Shown: piece by piece, positions 1 through 10,994 of the stretch | Numbering within the stretch: position 1 is the stretch's first letter | Layout: each line of letters starts with the position of its first letter | Notes under the pieces: generated by a model | Told to the model about the DNA's origin: nothing | Database searches by the model: none | Seen by the model: only the letters and a program-made list of their open reading frames with translations | Program-made: the position numbers and the translations under genes | Source: Channallabes apus | Taxonomy: Eukaryota > Chordata > Actinopteri > Siluriformes > Clariidae | Direction of reading: 5' to 3' | Assembly: GCA_030522415.1 (NCBI GenBank) | Contig: CM060108.1 | Coordinates: 39,547,756-39,611,755 of the forward strand | DNA length: 64,000 nucleotides

Positions 1-98
1 CTGTGTCGTGACTGAGAGAGTAATAGTGTTTTACTGTAGAGGTGATTTGTGTAGTAAAGACTACTTCACATTCTCATACTGTATTTAATCTCTAACAG
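1..98 (+). repeat. Conserved intron block ahead of A exons (partial)
   Basis: This stretch, with GTCGTGACTGAGAGAGTAAT and the branch/acceptor area, recurs almost unchanged before exons A3, A6 and A7, and in altered form before A4. It is part of the duplicated exon-plus-flank unit rather than a separate gene. Confidence 0.8.
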
Positions 99-365
99 AA
101 AAACCTAAAGCTGTGATCACATCAAGTCCTGAAGGAGACGTCCTGACAGGAAACTCAGTGACTCTGTACTGTTCACTGACACCACAGACTACTGGATGGA
201 AGTTTTACTGGATCACACCCACACGGAGCACTGAGACGGACACACACTCCTACACCATCAGATCAATTAGTGTCTCTGATGGAGGCCAGTACAGGTGCAG
301 AGCTGGAAGAGGAAACCCAGTCTACTACACACACTCCAGTGTTGCACTCTGGGTAAAAGTTACTG
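99..365 (+). CDS. Ig-like exon A1 of gene 1
   Basis: One complete Ig-like domain of 88 codons plus split codons at each end. The acceptor follows TCTAACAG and the donor is GTGAGT at 366. Reading phase 1 at both ends gives KPKAVITSSPEGD at the N-terminus. Core residues are visible: Cys24, the GWKFYW segment with Trp33 and Trp37, and the SDGGQYRC segment with Cys66, spacing typical of short C2-type domains in Fc receptors. The domain ends in ALWVKV, where sisters have ALWVNV. There is no true start codon; the exon continues an upstream reading frame. Upstream bases 1-98 belong to the intron block shared by most A exons. Confidence 0.87.
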
Positions 366-555
366 GTGAGTAAGAGACTTTCTGTTAAGTGATTCTGTAC
401 AACACTATGCAATCAGTATCACAATACAGTAACATTTACACAGTTAGACACAGAGAAGTGTTTCCTGTAGATGATTGTATTAAAGTTAAAGAGAGACAGT
501 GTGAGCACGGCTGAGCAGCGCCGGTGTGAGCTGAGCTGGAAATCAAGTGGAACAC

Positions 556-790
556 TTTCAAATATTTCTATATTTTGTAATATTTTTTATCGTGCCCTTA
601 TTTGTACAGTTTATTTTAATAGTTACATTTATTTTCTTTAGTATTTCTTTTTATTGATATTTATTCCTTACGTACAAGTTTTTATTTTATTTCTTAAGAT
701 CACTGGCGGTCGTATAAGCATTTCACTGCATTTCGTACTGTGTATGACTGTGTATGTGACAAATAAAATTTTAATTTGATTTGAATTTGA
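556..790 (+). mobile_element. LINE 3' tail fragment
   Basis: An AT-rich segment ends in a polyadenylation-like ACAAATAAAATTTTAATTTG run and short TTTGAAT repeats, which is the usual 3' end of 5'-truncated fish LINEs. It interrupts the post-A-exon block: sequence before it (GAGCTGGAAATCAAGTGGAA) and after it (GAGTTTAGCTCAAG) is closer together at 47870-47915 and around 39570-39680. No coding part remains. Confidence 0.55.
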
Positions 791-956
791 ACAACACGAG
801 TTTAGCTCAAGTCGAGAGTCTGGGTGTGAATTTATTCAAATTTAAATTCATTCGATTTATTGAATCCATTTAATTTTTTTATTGTTAATACTTGTTAGTA
901 CTTCATTAAAAAAATAAGTTGAAGTTGTGTATTTATTTTTTTCCCCTTTCTTACAG

Positions 957-1226
957 AGAACAAACCTGTGGTGATTATAAATCCTGATAAACAGGTGTAC
1001 AGCGGAGAGAGAGTGCCCTTCAGGTGTGACATACAGACAGGAGGAGACACTGAGTGGACATACAGCTGGTATAAGAATGATAACACGATGAACCCACACC
1101 ACACAACACAGGAGTTCTTCATCAGCTCAGTTAGAGACTCTGACGGGGGTAAATACACCTGCAGAGGGACGAGGAGAGACTCTCAGCTCTCACAGATCAG
1201 TCATCCTGTTACACTCTCTGTATCAG
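957..1226 (+). CDS. Ig-like exon B1 of gene 1
   Basis: A second Ig-domain type, 270 bases, phase 1-1, after a pyrimidine-rich CCCCTTTCTTACAG acceptor. The peptide opens NKPVVIINPDKQVYSGE. It shows the B-strand Cys in PFRCDIQ, the WTYSWYK tryptophans and the SDGGKYTC Cys, and closes TLSVSG. The donor is unusual: CAG|GTGTGT at the head of a (GT)n tract rather than the GTGAGT used by the other B exons, so splicing here may be weaker or length-dependent. B-type domains are about as diverged from A-type as different domains of one Fc-receptor family usually are. Its nearest relative in the window is the exon at 43971. Confidence 0.85.
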
Positions 1227-1250
1227 GTGTGTGTGTGTGTGTGTGTGTGT
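1227..1250 (+). repeat. (GT)n microsatellite overlapping donor of exon B1
   Basis: An uninterrupted GT run starts exactly at the donor dinucleotide, so repeat length and splice strength are coupled. The same position carries a GT run after exons B2 and B3. Confidence 0.9.
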
Positions 1251-1387
1251 TATTACTTATAAATGTCTGTTATCGGTTTACTTTTAATTTTCACATTTTT
1301 ATTTTAATGAAACCAAAACATTCAGTTTGTAAAATGACTAAATCTTATTAGCTGTTCTGATTGGTCGAACAATGTCCTCAGCTATTA

Positions 1388-2556
1388 CAGCCTAAATTCT
1401 GGGAATGTTGGGACATTTTTTAAATTTGAATAAAATGAAAACTAAAAGACTTTCAAATCACATGAGGCAATATTTTATTCTCAGTAGAACATAGAGAACA
1501 TAAATGTTTAAACAGAGAAATGTTACAATTTTATGGACAAAATGAGCTCAATTCAAATTTGATGCCTGCTACAGGGCTGTTGGGACGGGGGCATGTTTAC
1601 CATGTTTACCATGTTTACCCTGGTGTAGCATCTCTTCTTCTTTTCAAAACAGTTTGAAGACGTCTGGGCATCGAGGTTATGAGTTTCTGGTGTTTTGGTG
1701 TTGGAATTTGGTCCCATTCTTACCTGATATAGGTTTTCAGCTGCTGAAGAGTTTGTGGTCATCTTTGACGTATTTTCTGTTTAATGATGCGCTAAATGTT
1801 CTCTATAGGTGAAAGTTCTGGTCCGAAGGCTGACCAATTCAGCACTCTTGGACTCTTCTACTACGAAGCCATGCTGTTGTACTAGCTGCAGTATGTGGTT
1901 TTGCATTATTCTACTGAAATACACAAGACCTTCCCTGGAGCATGTGTTGCTCTAAAAACTTTCAGCATTTATAGTGCCTTCCAGAAAATGCAAGCTGCCC
2001 ACAGCAGCATATGCACTTATGCACCCCCATATCAACAGAGATGCTGACTTTAGAATGCTGAGAACACAATGGCTCCCTCCTCTTTAGAACATTTGACCAC
2101 TTTAAAAACAGTCCATTTTAAAAGAGCCTTGGCCCACATGACACAACGGCACTTCTGGATCATGTTCACATACGGTATCCTGTTTGCATGATAGAGCCTT
2201 AGTTGGCATCTGCAGATGGCACTATGGATTGTGTTTACCGACAGTGGTTTCTGGAAGTATTCCTGGGCCCATTGAGTAATACTGTATCAATGACACAATC
2301 ATGCCAATGAGTGACACAGTGTCGTCTGAGGGCCCGAAGACATCCCTCTTTTAGATTATCATGTTACAGATCTGACGCTAGATGTTCTCCCAGCTGAATC
2401 TTTTCAAAATGTTTTCCTTTTTTAGCCATTTGTTGCCTCGTGCCAACTTTTTTTTTTAAACCTGTAGCAGGTATCAAATTTGAAATGAGCTCATTTTGTG
2501 CATAAAATTGTAGAATTTAAACATTTATGTTCTCTATGTTCTATTGTGAATACTTT
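1388..2556 (-). mobile_element. Degenerate mariner/Tc1-type DNA transposon with long terminal inverted repeats
   Basis: Both ends carry inverted copies of the same subterminal sequence: GAACATAGAGAACATAAATG near 1486 is the reverse complement of sequence near 2523-2545, and the segment around 1555-1575 matches inverted 2464-2485. The left end begins after a TA dinucleotide. The interior keeps the look of a transposase read on the minus strand but has no open frame above 70 codons, so it is inactive. A fragment of the same left end lies at the equivalent place after exon B3 (44462). Confidence 0.65.
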
Positions 2557-3077
2557 TTGAAGACAATAATTTTGTAACGTAATTAGTTACTTTAAAAAGT
2601 AATATACCATAGTAATAAAAATACCATAATAATAACCAGTGTAGAAGTAAACAACTTTTGTGTATTGCTGATTTGTAATACATTTATTCATAAACGACCC
2701 ATCACTAGTGGCTAAGCAGATCTGGTGTGAGCTGAAGATACTTATTATTAAAGTGCCCCTATTATGCGTTTTCAAATATGATCTTACATGCAGTGTTTCA
2801 TGTAGCTGTATGTGAACATAAACTATCTGCAAAGTTGTGACACCGACAGTTCACGATAGATGAAGTTTTTGTCTATTAAAAAAAGAGTCGGCTCACATTC
2901 GCCTAAACGAGTCGTTAGCAATACGAATCTTTCTCTGTTACGGATCCACGTCACTAAGTAACATATTTGCATAATGTCCGCCTACGTTCTACGTCGCGAA
3001 CACCTAGATGCTACTACGATGATGCTATCACATCTTACAATTAACGTTACCACACTCTTGTTAACATACGACACTTA

Positions 3078-3227
3078 TACCCCTCTCTCACCTATGCGGT
3101 TTGACTCACAGTGAGATGCGGAGTTAGGCAACGTGAGTCGCCGCGATTGCCCGCCGACGTTCATGATGAATCAGGATGAACCGTACTTATGGCCACCGTG
3201 CGAAACCGCGTAGGTGAGATAGGGGTA
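3078..3227. mobile_element. Harbinger-like MITE, copy 1
   Basis: A 150-bp foldback with TACCCC...GGGGTA termini. The inverted arms contain TCTCACCTATGCGGTTT and AAACCGCGTAGGTGAGA. It is flanked by TTA on both sides (3075-3077 and 3228-3230), the three-base TWA duplication of PIF/Harbinger elements. A second copy lies at 42537. Confidence 0.7.
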
Positions 3228-3606
3228 TTACCCCTGAGAAACGTCCTGCTCCAGTCGTGTTTGTGAAACAGTTTCTTGTCGATGTGCCATTTCAACCATT
3301 TCATCGTCAGACTCCGACTCGAATTGATACGGTAAAATGAAGGCCATGTCTTTTATGTATTGACGGGTCTCCAGAGCTGTCGTTCAGTTATGGCATTTAT
3401 TTTTCCGACACACGCTGTAGCAGTAGACCAATCATAAAGGACAGCGCCATCTGACCAATCACAGCAGTGAGGGCTCGCGGAAAGGAGGCGTTTAGACAGA
3501 CTGAATCCTCGAACTGCTTCACACGAGTCGTTTACGAATCATTTAGAAATGGGGTCAAATTAAATCTATTTTTGGAGAAAACTAAAGTGTTTTTTGACCT
3601 TGCATA

Positions 3607-4158
3607 CACTACCGGTCAAAAGTTTTAGGTCACTTTCTAACTCCATGATGGTTCCAGATTTTTATTTCTTTCTACATTGTAAAGTTTTGCTGGAGGCGTC
3701 CAAAAAATGCATTAATCTCCTTTGAACAGTTGATATTGAGATGTTTCTGCTACTTCTGCTCTGTAAAGACTTCATAACGCCTCTAATCTGAGGTGCTGTT
3801 AATTGGTCATTTTTCAGGCTGATAACTCTAAATGAACTTCTCGTCTGCAGCAGAGGTAGGTTTTGGTCTCGCCCTCCTGGGACGGCCTTCATGAGAGACA
3901 GTTTCATTATGGTGCTTGACGGATTTCGCAAATGCACTTGACAAAACTGTTCTTGCAAGAACTATTACAGAAAGGCCGACCTCTGTGTCTTAAAATAACA
4001 ACTAATTGGTGTTTTTGTTGTTGTTACGTAATTACCTAATTCCATATGTGTTATTTTATAGTTTTGAAATCCCCAGTATTGTTGTAGAATGTAGAAAATA
4101 AATCACTAAACAAAAACAAAGAAATTTGCAAGTGTTCTAAAACTTTTGAACAGTAGTG
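3607..4158 (-). mobile_element. Internally deleted Tc1-like transposon
   Basis: Bounded by TA dinucleotides (3605-3606, 4159-4160). The ends match inversely at 20 of 22 positions (CACTACCGGTCAAAAGTTTT and its counterpart). At 552 bp it is about a third of a full Tc1. A minus-strand remnant (3662-3958) keeps part of the N-terminal DNA-binding region, with APQIRG and SISTVQRRL resembling the paired-type helix-turn-helix of Tc1 transposases. The DDE catalytic part is gone. Confidence 0.75.
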
Positions 4159-4402
4159 TATGTGTAAACCTGTTATAAGAGACTCATTAAGCAATATTAA
4201 CAACCTTTAAAATGGCATAATAGAGGCACTTTAAAGGTATTTAATGAGAAACCATATGAAAATATTTACTGAACTCTAAAACAATTCAAGCGAGTGGTTT
4301 AGCATCATCTCAGTGACAGTAATAACATTTCATTCTAGAAGTGATTAGTTAGGTAAAGACAACTGTGTCTGTATAATGATAACTGTGTTTCATTTTTTAC
4401 AG

Positions 4403-4693
4403 AAAAACCTCAACCTGTGATCACATCAAGTCCTAAAGGAGACGTCCTGATAGGAACGTCAGTGACTCTGATCTGTAGACTGAATGTGCAGTCTGCTGGA
4501 TGGAAGTTTTACTGGATCACACCCACACAGAGCACTGAGACTGAGACTGAAGGACAGAACTACCCCTCCTACTCCTACTACACCATCAGATCATTTAGTG
4601 TCTCTGATGGAGGTCAGTACAGGTGCAGAGCAGGAAGAGGAAACCCAGTCTACTACACACACTACAGTGATGCACTCTGGGTAAATGTTATTG
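4403..4693 (+). CDS. Ig-like exon A2 of gene 1
   Basis: A-type Ig domain, 291 bases, phase 1-1, acceptor TTTTTTACAG and donor GTGAGT. It starts KPQPVITSSPKGDVLIG and keeps the Cys in LICRL, GWKFYW and GGQYRCRAGRGNPVYYTHY. It is eight codons longer than A1 and A3 because of an insertion (ETEGQNYPSYSY area) in the loop before the E strand. Its upstream intron differs from that of A1 and A3 but matches the intron before the exon at 48779, placing A2 in a separate subfamily. Confidence 0.87.
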
Positions 4694-5050
4694 GTGAGTA
4701 AAAGAGCGGGGACCAGTTTTATGGTATATATCCAGACAGCCAGACATATTAACAATCCACTATCTTTAGGATATGTAGCCCTGTAGGGGAATAATACTGT
4801 TATATTAAACCACAGCTGCATTTTAATTAACTACTGAAGGCTGAAAGAACTGCCATCATGTTTCTCTTTTTATATCCATAACGGACGTACATTATATGCG
4901 ACATGATGCATCAAAATCTTTTATAATTCGTGATCATATCTACATTTAAATAATCTTTAACAAAGTTATAAGGGAGTTAAAAAGCTTTAAATAAACAGTA
5001 AACATACTGAATTACGGACAGAAATTTATTACAAACCATCCTTCTCTCAG

Positions 5051-8000
5051 GATGGCGCCGCGGATGGCTGCCTCAGTGTGGAGCTCTCCATTAGTCTTAC
5101 TGTTTTTGTTAGTTTGTCCTGTTTTTTGTTTCTCAAACGTAATAACTTATACCAGGGATGAACTGCTGAACGTTCAGCAGGACACATCACACAATTTTCA
5201 ACCACTTTTTGATTTTTCAAACGTTTTACTGAACATTGTAACCGGCGGAGCAGCTGCGCTGTTTAAATGCTTTAAGAAGCGCAGGCGGGGGAAGAGAGCC
5301 GGCGCGCTCGTCAAGCTCCGACAGCGCGGCTTTAGAACTGCGCTGCCGAGTATACATCTGGCGAATCTCCGCTCTCTACCCAACAAAATGGACGAACTTT
5401 TCCTGCTCTCCAGGAAAAATAAGGACTTTTCAAACTCTGCCGCGCTGTGTTTCACGGAAACCTGGCTGAATGAAGCCATCCCGGACAACGCGCTACACCT
5501 GCCGGGCTTCCAGCTGTTCAGAGCGGATCGCGACACAGAATCAACGGGGAAATCGCGAGGCGGCGGGACATGCTTTTACATCAACGAAAGTTGGTGTACA
5601 AATGTGACACCATTAAAGAAGATGTGCTGTCCTGATCTAGAGGCATATTTCATCAACTGCAAGCCTTTCTATTCGCCGCGCGAGTTCACCTCGTTCATTC
5701 TTGTGAGTGTGTACATCCCTCCACAAGCGTGTGTGAACGCAGCATTGCAACAGCTGGCTGCTCAGATCACAGACACGGAGCAACAACACCCGGACTCTCT
5801 TATAATTATACTTGGGGATTTTAACAAAGCAAACCTCAAACGTGAACTGCCTAAATACAAACAGCACATCACATGCCCCACCAGAGACAAAAATACTTTG
5901 GATCACTGCTACACCACAATAAAGGATGCATATCGCTCCGTCCCCAGAGCAGCTTTAGGACTTTCTGACCACTGCCTGGTTCATCTTCTCCCAACCTATA
6001 GGCAAAAACTTAAATCTGCTAAGCCTGTAGTAAGGACAGTAAAGAGATGGACCAGTGAAGCAGAACAGGAATTACAGGCCTGTTTTGACTGCACTGATTG
6101 GAGTGTTTTTGAAGCTGCTGCCACCAATCTGGACGAGCTCACAGATTCTGTAACATCCTACATCAGTTTCTGTGAGGACATGTGCATCCCTACCAGGACA
6201 CTTTTAACATATAACAATGACAAACCATGGTTTACAGCAAAGCTCAGACAGCTTCGTCAGGCCAAAGAGGATGCCTACAGGAGTGGGGACAGGATCTTGT
6301 ACAACCAGGCCAGGAACACACTAACAAGGGCGATCAGAGCAGCTAAGAGGAGCTACTCTAAAAAACTGGAAAACCAGTTTTCGGCAAACGACCCTGCTTC
6401 AGTGTGGAAAGGCCTGAAAACCATCACTAACTACAAGACGCCATCCCCCAACTCTGTAGGGAATCAACAACTGGTTGATGACCTGAATGAGTTCTATTGT
6501 AGATTTGAAACTCCCAGTCTCACACCACACTCCTGTCCTAACCCTCTTTCTACACCACCATTATCACCTCTGACAACCACCCTCTCTTCCCCCCCTGCAC
6601 TCCAGGTCTGTGAAAAGGATGTTCGCCAGATCTTTCTGAAACAAAAGAGAAGGAAAGCTCCAGGCCCAGACGGCGTGACACCAGCCTGTCTGAAATCCTG
6701 TGCTGACCAGCTGGCGCCCATTTTCACACAGATCTTCAACAGATCACTGGAACAATGTGAAGTGCCTTTGTGCTTTAAACGTTCCACAATCATCCCCATT
6801 CCAAAAAAAACTAAAATCACAGGACTTAATGACTACAGACCAGTTGCCCTAACATCTGTGGTCATGAAGTCATTTGAAAGACTGGTGTTGGCCTATCTGA
6901 GGGACATCACAGGACCCTTACTGGACCCCCTGCAGTTTGCTTATAGAGCAAACAGGTCTGTTGATGATGCAGTTAATATGGGACTGCACTTCATCCTTCA
7001 ACATCTGGACAAACCAGGGGCTTATGCAAGGGTCTTGATTATAGACTTTTCATCAGCTTTTAATACGATCATCCCAGCACTGCTTCAGACCAAATTAAAC
7101 CAGCTCTCTGTTCCTAGCTCTATCTGTCACTGGATCACCAGCTTTCTGACAGACAGGCAGCAGCTAGTGAAACTGGGAAAATTCATATCCAACAGTCACA
7201 CCACCAATACTGGAGCCCCTCAGGGTTGCGTTCTCTCCCCACTGCTCTTCTCCATCTACACCAACGACTGCACCTCCACAGACCCCACTGTCAAGCTCCT
7301 GAAATTTGCAGATGACACTACAATCATCGGCCTCATCCAGGACGGTGACGAGTCTGCATACAGAAGGGAGGTCAAGCAGTTGGCTGTCTGGTGCAGTCAC
7401 AACAACCTGGAGCTAAACACGCTCAAAACAGTGGAGATGATCGTGGACTTCAGGAGAAACCCACCTGCACTTCCCCCACTCACCATCATGAACAGCACTG
7501 TGACGGCAGTGGAGTCATTCCGGTTCCTGGGCACGACCATCTCTCAGGACCTGAAGTGGGACATTCACATTGACTCCATTGTTAAAAAGGCCCACCAGAG
7601 GTTGTATTTCCTTCGCCAGCTGAAGAAATTCAACCTGCCACAGGAGCTGCTCACACAGTTCTACTCAGCCGTCATTGAATCCGTCCTGTGCACTTCAATA
7701 ACTGTCTGGTTTGGCTCAGCTACGAAAGCAGACATCAGAAGACTACAAAGGACGGTTCGGACTGCTGAAAGAATTATTGGCACTCCCCTGCCCACGCTGC
7801 AAGAACTGTATATATCCAGAGTGAAGAAAAGGGCACGGAATATCACTTTGGACCCCTCACACCCAAGCCACCTTCTTTTTGAACTTTTGCCATCGGGTCG
7901 ACGCTACAGAGCACCGAACACCAGGACAGTCAGGCATAAGAACAGTTTTTTCCCCCAGGCAATCTACCTCCTTAACAGATAAACATCATTCAAACGGTCA

Positions 8001-8294
8001 ATAAATATATGTGCAATATTGTGTACAACACCACTGTGCAATATACTGTATAATACCACAGACTTCAGATATTGATGTAACTTATTTAAAAGTATCTCAC
8101 ATCGTACTCCATTTGATGTCAACCATTTAAAAAAAAAAAAAAAAAATTCTTCTTTTTTTTTTTGCGTCATGCTGTTTTTGTCTTGTCATTTGTATTTTTT
8201 GTTCTGGAAGCTCCGTCACTAAAACAAATTCCTTGTACGTGCAAGCGTACTTGGCAATAAAACTCTTTCTGATTCTGATTCTGATTCTGATTCT
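5051..8294 (+). mobile_element. Near full-length L2/CR1-type LINE
   Basis: A GATGGCGCCG start just before the ORF, one long reading frame with endonuclease and reverse transcriptase, a 3' untranslated region with AATAAA, and a tail of short CTGATT repeats at 8266-8294. Short tandem 3' repeats rather than a long poly(A) fit the L2/CR1 group. Target duplications could not be identified. It lies in the intron between exons A2 and B2 in sense orientation. Confidence 0.85.
5052..7982 (+). CDS. LINE endonuclease-reverse transcriptase polyprotein, intact
   Basis: 976 codons without a stop. N-terminal residues 10-30 are hydrophobic, like a signal or membrane segment, followed by a basic patch [11 protein letters not shown] (71-84). 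The apurinic-type endonuclease spans about 98-315, with TETW at 135-138, GDFN at 255-258 and SDH at 305-307. A linker with a Pro/Ser-rich part (about 488-516) leads to the reverse transcriptase: APGPDG near 536, PIPKK near 582, NDYRPVAL at 593-600, IDFSSAFN at 664-671, GAPQG at 721-725 and catalytic FADD at 752-755. The C-terminal part ends [12 protein letters not shown]. All catalytic motifs are present, so the protein could be active. The start at 5052 is the first ATG after the GATGGCG leader; MAAS four codons later is an alternative. No separate ORF1 was seen. Confidence 0.9.
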   Translation: MAPRMAASVWSSPLVLLFLLVCPVFCFSNVITYTRDELLNVQQDTSHNFQPLFDFSNVLLNIVTGGAAALFKCFKKRRRGKRAGALVKLRQRGFRTALPSIHLANLRSLPNKMDELFLLSRKNKDFSNSAALCFTETWLNEAIPDNALHLPGFQLFRADRDTESTGKSRGGGTCFYINESWCTNVTPLKKMCCPDLEAYFINCKPFYSPREFTSFILVSVYIPPQACVNAALQQLAAQITDTEQQHPDSLIIILGDFNKANLKRELPKYKQHITCPTRDKNTLDHCYTTIKDAYRSVPRAALGLSDHCLVHLLPTYRQKLKSAKPVVRTVKRWTSEAEQELQACFDCTDWSVFEAAATNLDELTDSVTSYISFCEDMCIPTRTLLTYNNDKPWFTAKLRQLRQAKEDAYRSGDRILYNQARNTLTRAIRAAKRSYSKKLENQFSANDPASVWKGLKTITNYKTPSPNSVGNQQLVDDLNEFYCRFETPSLTPHSCPNPLSTPPLSPLTTTLSSPPALQVCEKDVRQIFLKQKRRKAPGPDGVTPACLKSCADQLAPIFTQIFNRSLEQCEVPLCFKRSTIIPIPKKTKITGLNDYRPVALTSVVMKSFERLVLAYLRDITGPLLDPLQFAYRANRSVDDAVNMGLHFILQHLDKPGAYARVLIIDFSSAFNTIIPALLQTKLNQLSVPSSICHWITSFLTDRQQLVKLGKFISNSHTTNTGAPQGCVLSPLLFSIYTNDCTSTDPTVKLLKFADDTTIIGLIQDGDESAYRREVKQLAVWCSHNNLELNTLKTVEMIVDFRRNPPALPPLTIMNSTVTAVESFRFLGTTISQDLKWDIHIDSIVKKAHQRLYFLRQLKKFNLPQELLTQFYSAVIESVLCTSITVWFGSATKADIRRLQRTVRTAERIIGTPLPTLQELYISRVKKRARNITLDPSHPSHLLFELLPSGRRYRAPNTRTVRHKNSFFPQAIYLLNR

Positions 8295-8669
8295 TGTAAA
8301 AAGTTTTATAAATTTCATGCATGCTGTCTAATACAATGATTCTTGCATCTTGCTGTATCTACACCTGCAACAGCTGTCTACAATGTAGGATTGTACTACA
8401 GACACAGATTATTTAAATGTAGATATGATCACTAATTATGATCACAGCACACTGTAATTCAGACATGAGTTAATAGTGTAGAAGATGTGAATTTTACTGC
8501 ATCAGTAGTGATTGTTGTGTGAGTTTAATCATTTACATGTCAGCAGATTTACTGTATCTACACTCTCAGTGGGTTCATACATTCTATGTTCAGTTTTAAA
8601 ATGTTAAAACTATAAATATAATTTTTACATTTTATTTGTATATAGAAACAATATTTATTTTTCTTACAG

Positions 8670-8936
8670 AGATTAAACCTGTGGTGATTATAAAGCCTGA
8701 TACACAAGTGTTCAGAGGAGAGACAGTGACTTTCAGGTGTTACATACAGACAGGAGGAGACACTGAGTGGACATACGAGTGGTATAGAGACGGTCACATA
8801 TTCTACTCATACATCACAACACAGGAGTTTACAGATTATTATTATTACTCCGGGGGTAAATACACCTGCAGAGGGAGGAGGAGAAGTGACTATCAGCTCT
8901 CACAGATCAGTGATGCTGTTACACTCTCTGTATCAG
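8670..8936 (+). CDS. Ig-like exon B2 of gene 1
   Basis: B-type Ig domain, 267 bases, phase 1-1, acceptor TTTTTCTTACAG and donor GTGAGT at the head of a GT run. The peptide reads IKPVVIIKPDTQVFRGE, with Cys in TFRCYIQ, WTYEWYR and GGKYTCRGRRRS. The D-to-E loop is altered (FTDYYYYSGGKY), replacing the SSVRDSDGG found in B1 and B3, so the usual acidic residue before the F-strand Cys is missing. The fold is otherwise intact. Confidence 0.85.
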
Positions 8937-9131
8937 GTGAGTGTGTGTGTGTGTGTGTGTATTACTTGTTAATGTAAACATTTTCACTAGTTTTAGATTT
9001 AGTTTCAGATTTTATTGTAGAATAAACAAAGTCTCATTATAATGTTTGTCCTGTTTGTTTGTTTACTTGTGATTTTCACTTTCCTCTGTTAAAGTAAATA
9101 AATCATTTTATTTGTAAAGAATCACTACAAG

Positions 9132-9890
9132 TAGGCCTGGGCCGATAAACGATATCATATCGAATCGCGATTTATTTGATTTTAAAAACGATGAAAAGCT
9201 CTAGACATTTTCTGCTCGATATGGATTAATCTAAGAGCCAATCACACAGCAGAACAACACGACAACAACCAATCAGCGTGCAGCTTGCGCGTGCCGTGCA
9301 GGTCAAAGTTAATTTCCTACCGCACTTTGCAAAGCAAACTTGAAACTAGGACGACAAAAAAAAATGAGTGGAAGCAGCAACGAAAGTGAATCTAACCTCG
9401 AGTTATTATCCAAAGATGTTGAAATTGTCGAAACAAAAAAGGTAGCACATATTCCGTTATATGAACGCATCACCCACACGACCACACAGAGAGCGTGAAA
9501 ATGCGGGCCGATGCTACTCCGTCAACTAGCAGGGCTAGCAGTGGGGCTGTACCAAAGCAGATATCCATCGTGTCGTCTTTCGTGGCCATTACACCTTATG
9601 AAAGCTGTTCCAAAAGGAGCAAGGATATAACCAGGGCCGTTTCTAACTTTCTAGCGAAAGATATGATGCCCCTAAGCACACGAGGCTGAAGTTTAGCTCC
9701 TTATTCGCAGCTTCCGGTTTGTTTGGCTCCTTTTTGCGCAGCGTCTCATTCTGTGGCTGAAGTTTAGCTCCTTATTCGCCTCGTTACTAGCGGGAGTGTT
9801 CACGCTGGCCAAAGCTGCGCAGTTTATCAATAAAACGTTATTTTGGTGGCTTAAACCATTCTGGCCAAGCAAATATGAACTATACAACAC
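9132..9890 (+). mobile_element. hAT-type (ZBED-like) transposon remnant
   Basis: Starts GGCCTGGGCCGATAAACG, a common hAT terminal sequence. It contains two broken pieces of a transposase N-terminus: 44 codons from ATG 9364 (MSGSSNESESNLELLSKD), then 9495-9689, where KDITRAVSNFLAKDMMPLST matches the region after the BED finger in ZBED-like transposases. The finger itself is deleted. A 25-base segment (GGCTGAAGTTTAGCTCCTTA...) is repeated at 9684 and 9753. The right end was not located. Confidence 0.55.
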
Positions 9891-10479
9891 CTAGCAGGTA
9901 CCCAACTATATAGTAAAAGTGAAATTGTCCTGGTCCAGATTGATAGCTGCATAATTCATTCCATTTTTGTTGTCATTGCATGCTTAAGCCATTATGTCAG
10001 TTTATTGGGGCCGTGTGAAATAGCCTTCATTTAACTCTGAATTGTGGGATAAAAAGATAGCCCTAGTGTGTGTGGTCTAAATGTTGTTTCTCATTATTGT
10101 TTAAAAATCTCAAAACATTGTAATATATCATCACAAGATACTTTTTATCATCACAAACAAGTATTTTCTTTTATAAAAATCTTTGCCTTGTAAAGATTCT
10201 GAGCATGTGCCTATAGTATCTTAATTTTTAAGGCCAAATGTGTCATCTGTTTTGTTAATAAACTATACTTTAAAATGTAATTTAATGAACCCTTTAATTT
10301 TTGTGGCTTCAGTTTAATTTCAGTTGTTCAACATTGATGTTCAGTAAATAATCATAGATAGTAGATAGTGTGTGTTGCCTTCAATTAATCAATCAAGTAA
10401 TGCAGCCTTCATTCAAAAATCTCTCACTTGTGAGCATATTTACTGTACAAAACTTGTCAGTGAACTATGAGGGCAAAAA

Positions 10480-10727
10480 ATAAATAAATAAATAAAATAA
10501 TCGCAGTTATTGTCTGACTCTCACTTTGATATTATTGATGCTTTACATTTAATATCTCTACAGATTTTCATCCTCATCATTTAAATAACTTAAAATTCAT
10601 AAACACTGTGACTTTAGTCCTGATGTGTTTAGTGTCGTGACTGAGAGAGTAATAGTGTTTTACTGTATCGGTGATTTGTGTAGTAAAGACTACTTCACAT
10701 TCTCATACTGTATTTAATCTCTAACAG
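10480..10727 (+). repeat. Conserved pre-A intron block (A3)
   Basis: Closely matches sequence before A4, A6 and A7, with the A1 copy cut by the window edge. It includes CTTTACAT at 10541-10548, the same octamer that is the target duplication of a hAT element in the copy before A6. Confidence 0.8.
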
Positions 10728-10994
10728 AAAAACCTCAATCTGTGATCACATCAAGTCCTGAAGGAGACGTCCTGACAGGAAACTCAGTGACTCTGACCTG
10801 TACACTGACACCACAGTCTACTGGATGGAAGTTTTACTGGATCACACCCACACAGAGCACTGAGACTGACACACACTCCTACACCATCAGATCAGTTAGT
10901 GTCTCTGATGGAGGTCAGTACTGGTGCAGAGCTGGAAGAGGAAACCCAGTCTACTACACACACTACAGTGATGCACTCTGGGTAAATGTTATTG
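10728..10994 (+). CDS. Ig-like exon A3 of gene 1
   Basis: A-type Ig domain, 267 bases, phase 1-1, acceptor CTCTAACAG, donor GTGAGT. The peptide KPQSVITSSPEGDVLTG keeps Cys in TLTCTL, GWKFYW and GGQYWCRAGRG, and ends ALWVNVIG. It is nearly identical to A1. Its downstream intron shares long stretches with that after exon A7, making A7 its counterpart in gene 2. Confidence 0.88.

Larger units (their letters stand above)
2752..4230. mobile_element. TTAA-flanked inverted-repeat element hosting two nested elements
   Basis: The termini AGTGCCCCTATTATGC (left) and GCATAATAGAGGCACT (right) are inverted repeats with one mismatch over 16 bases. Both are bordered by TTAA (2748-2751 and 4231-4234), the target of piggyBac- and Kolobok-type transposases. 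There is no transposase ORF, so it is non-autonomous. A Harbinger-like MITE (3078-3227) and a Tc1 derivative (3607-4158) sit inside it. The superfamily is uncertain because the ends lack the usual piggyBac CCY start. Confidence 0.65.
4930..8432. repeat. Perfect 26-bp inverted repeat flanking the intact LINE
   Basis: Bases 4930-4955 and 8407-8432 are exact reverse complements and lie on either side of the LINE insertion. They look like surviving arms of an older foldback element into which the LINE jumped. Outer ends were not found. Confidence 0.6.

Noticed and set aside
857..1158. Minus-strand ORFs opposite the B exons (also near 8558 and 43793)
   Set aside because: They are shadows of the Ig exons on the + strand. 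The + frames have splice sites and Ig-fold residues.
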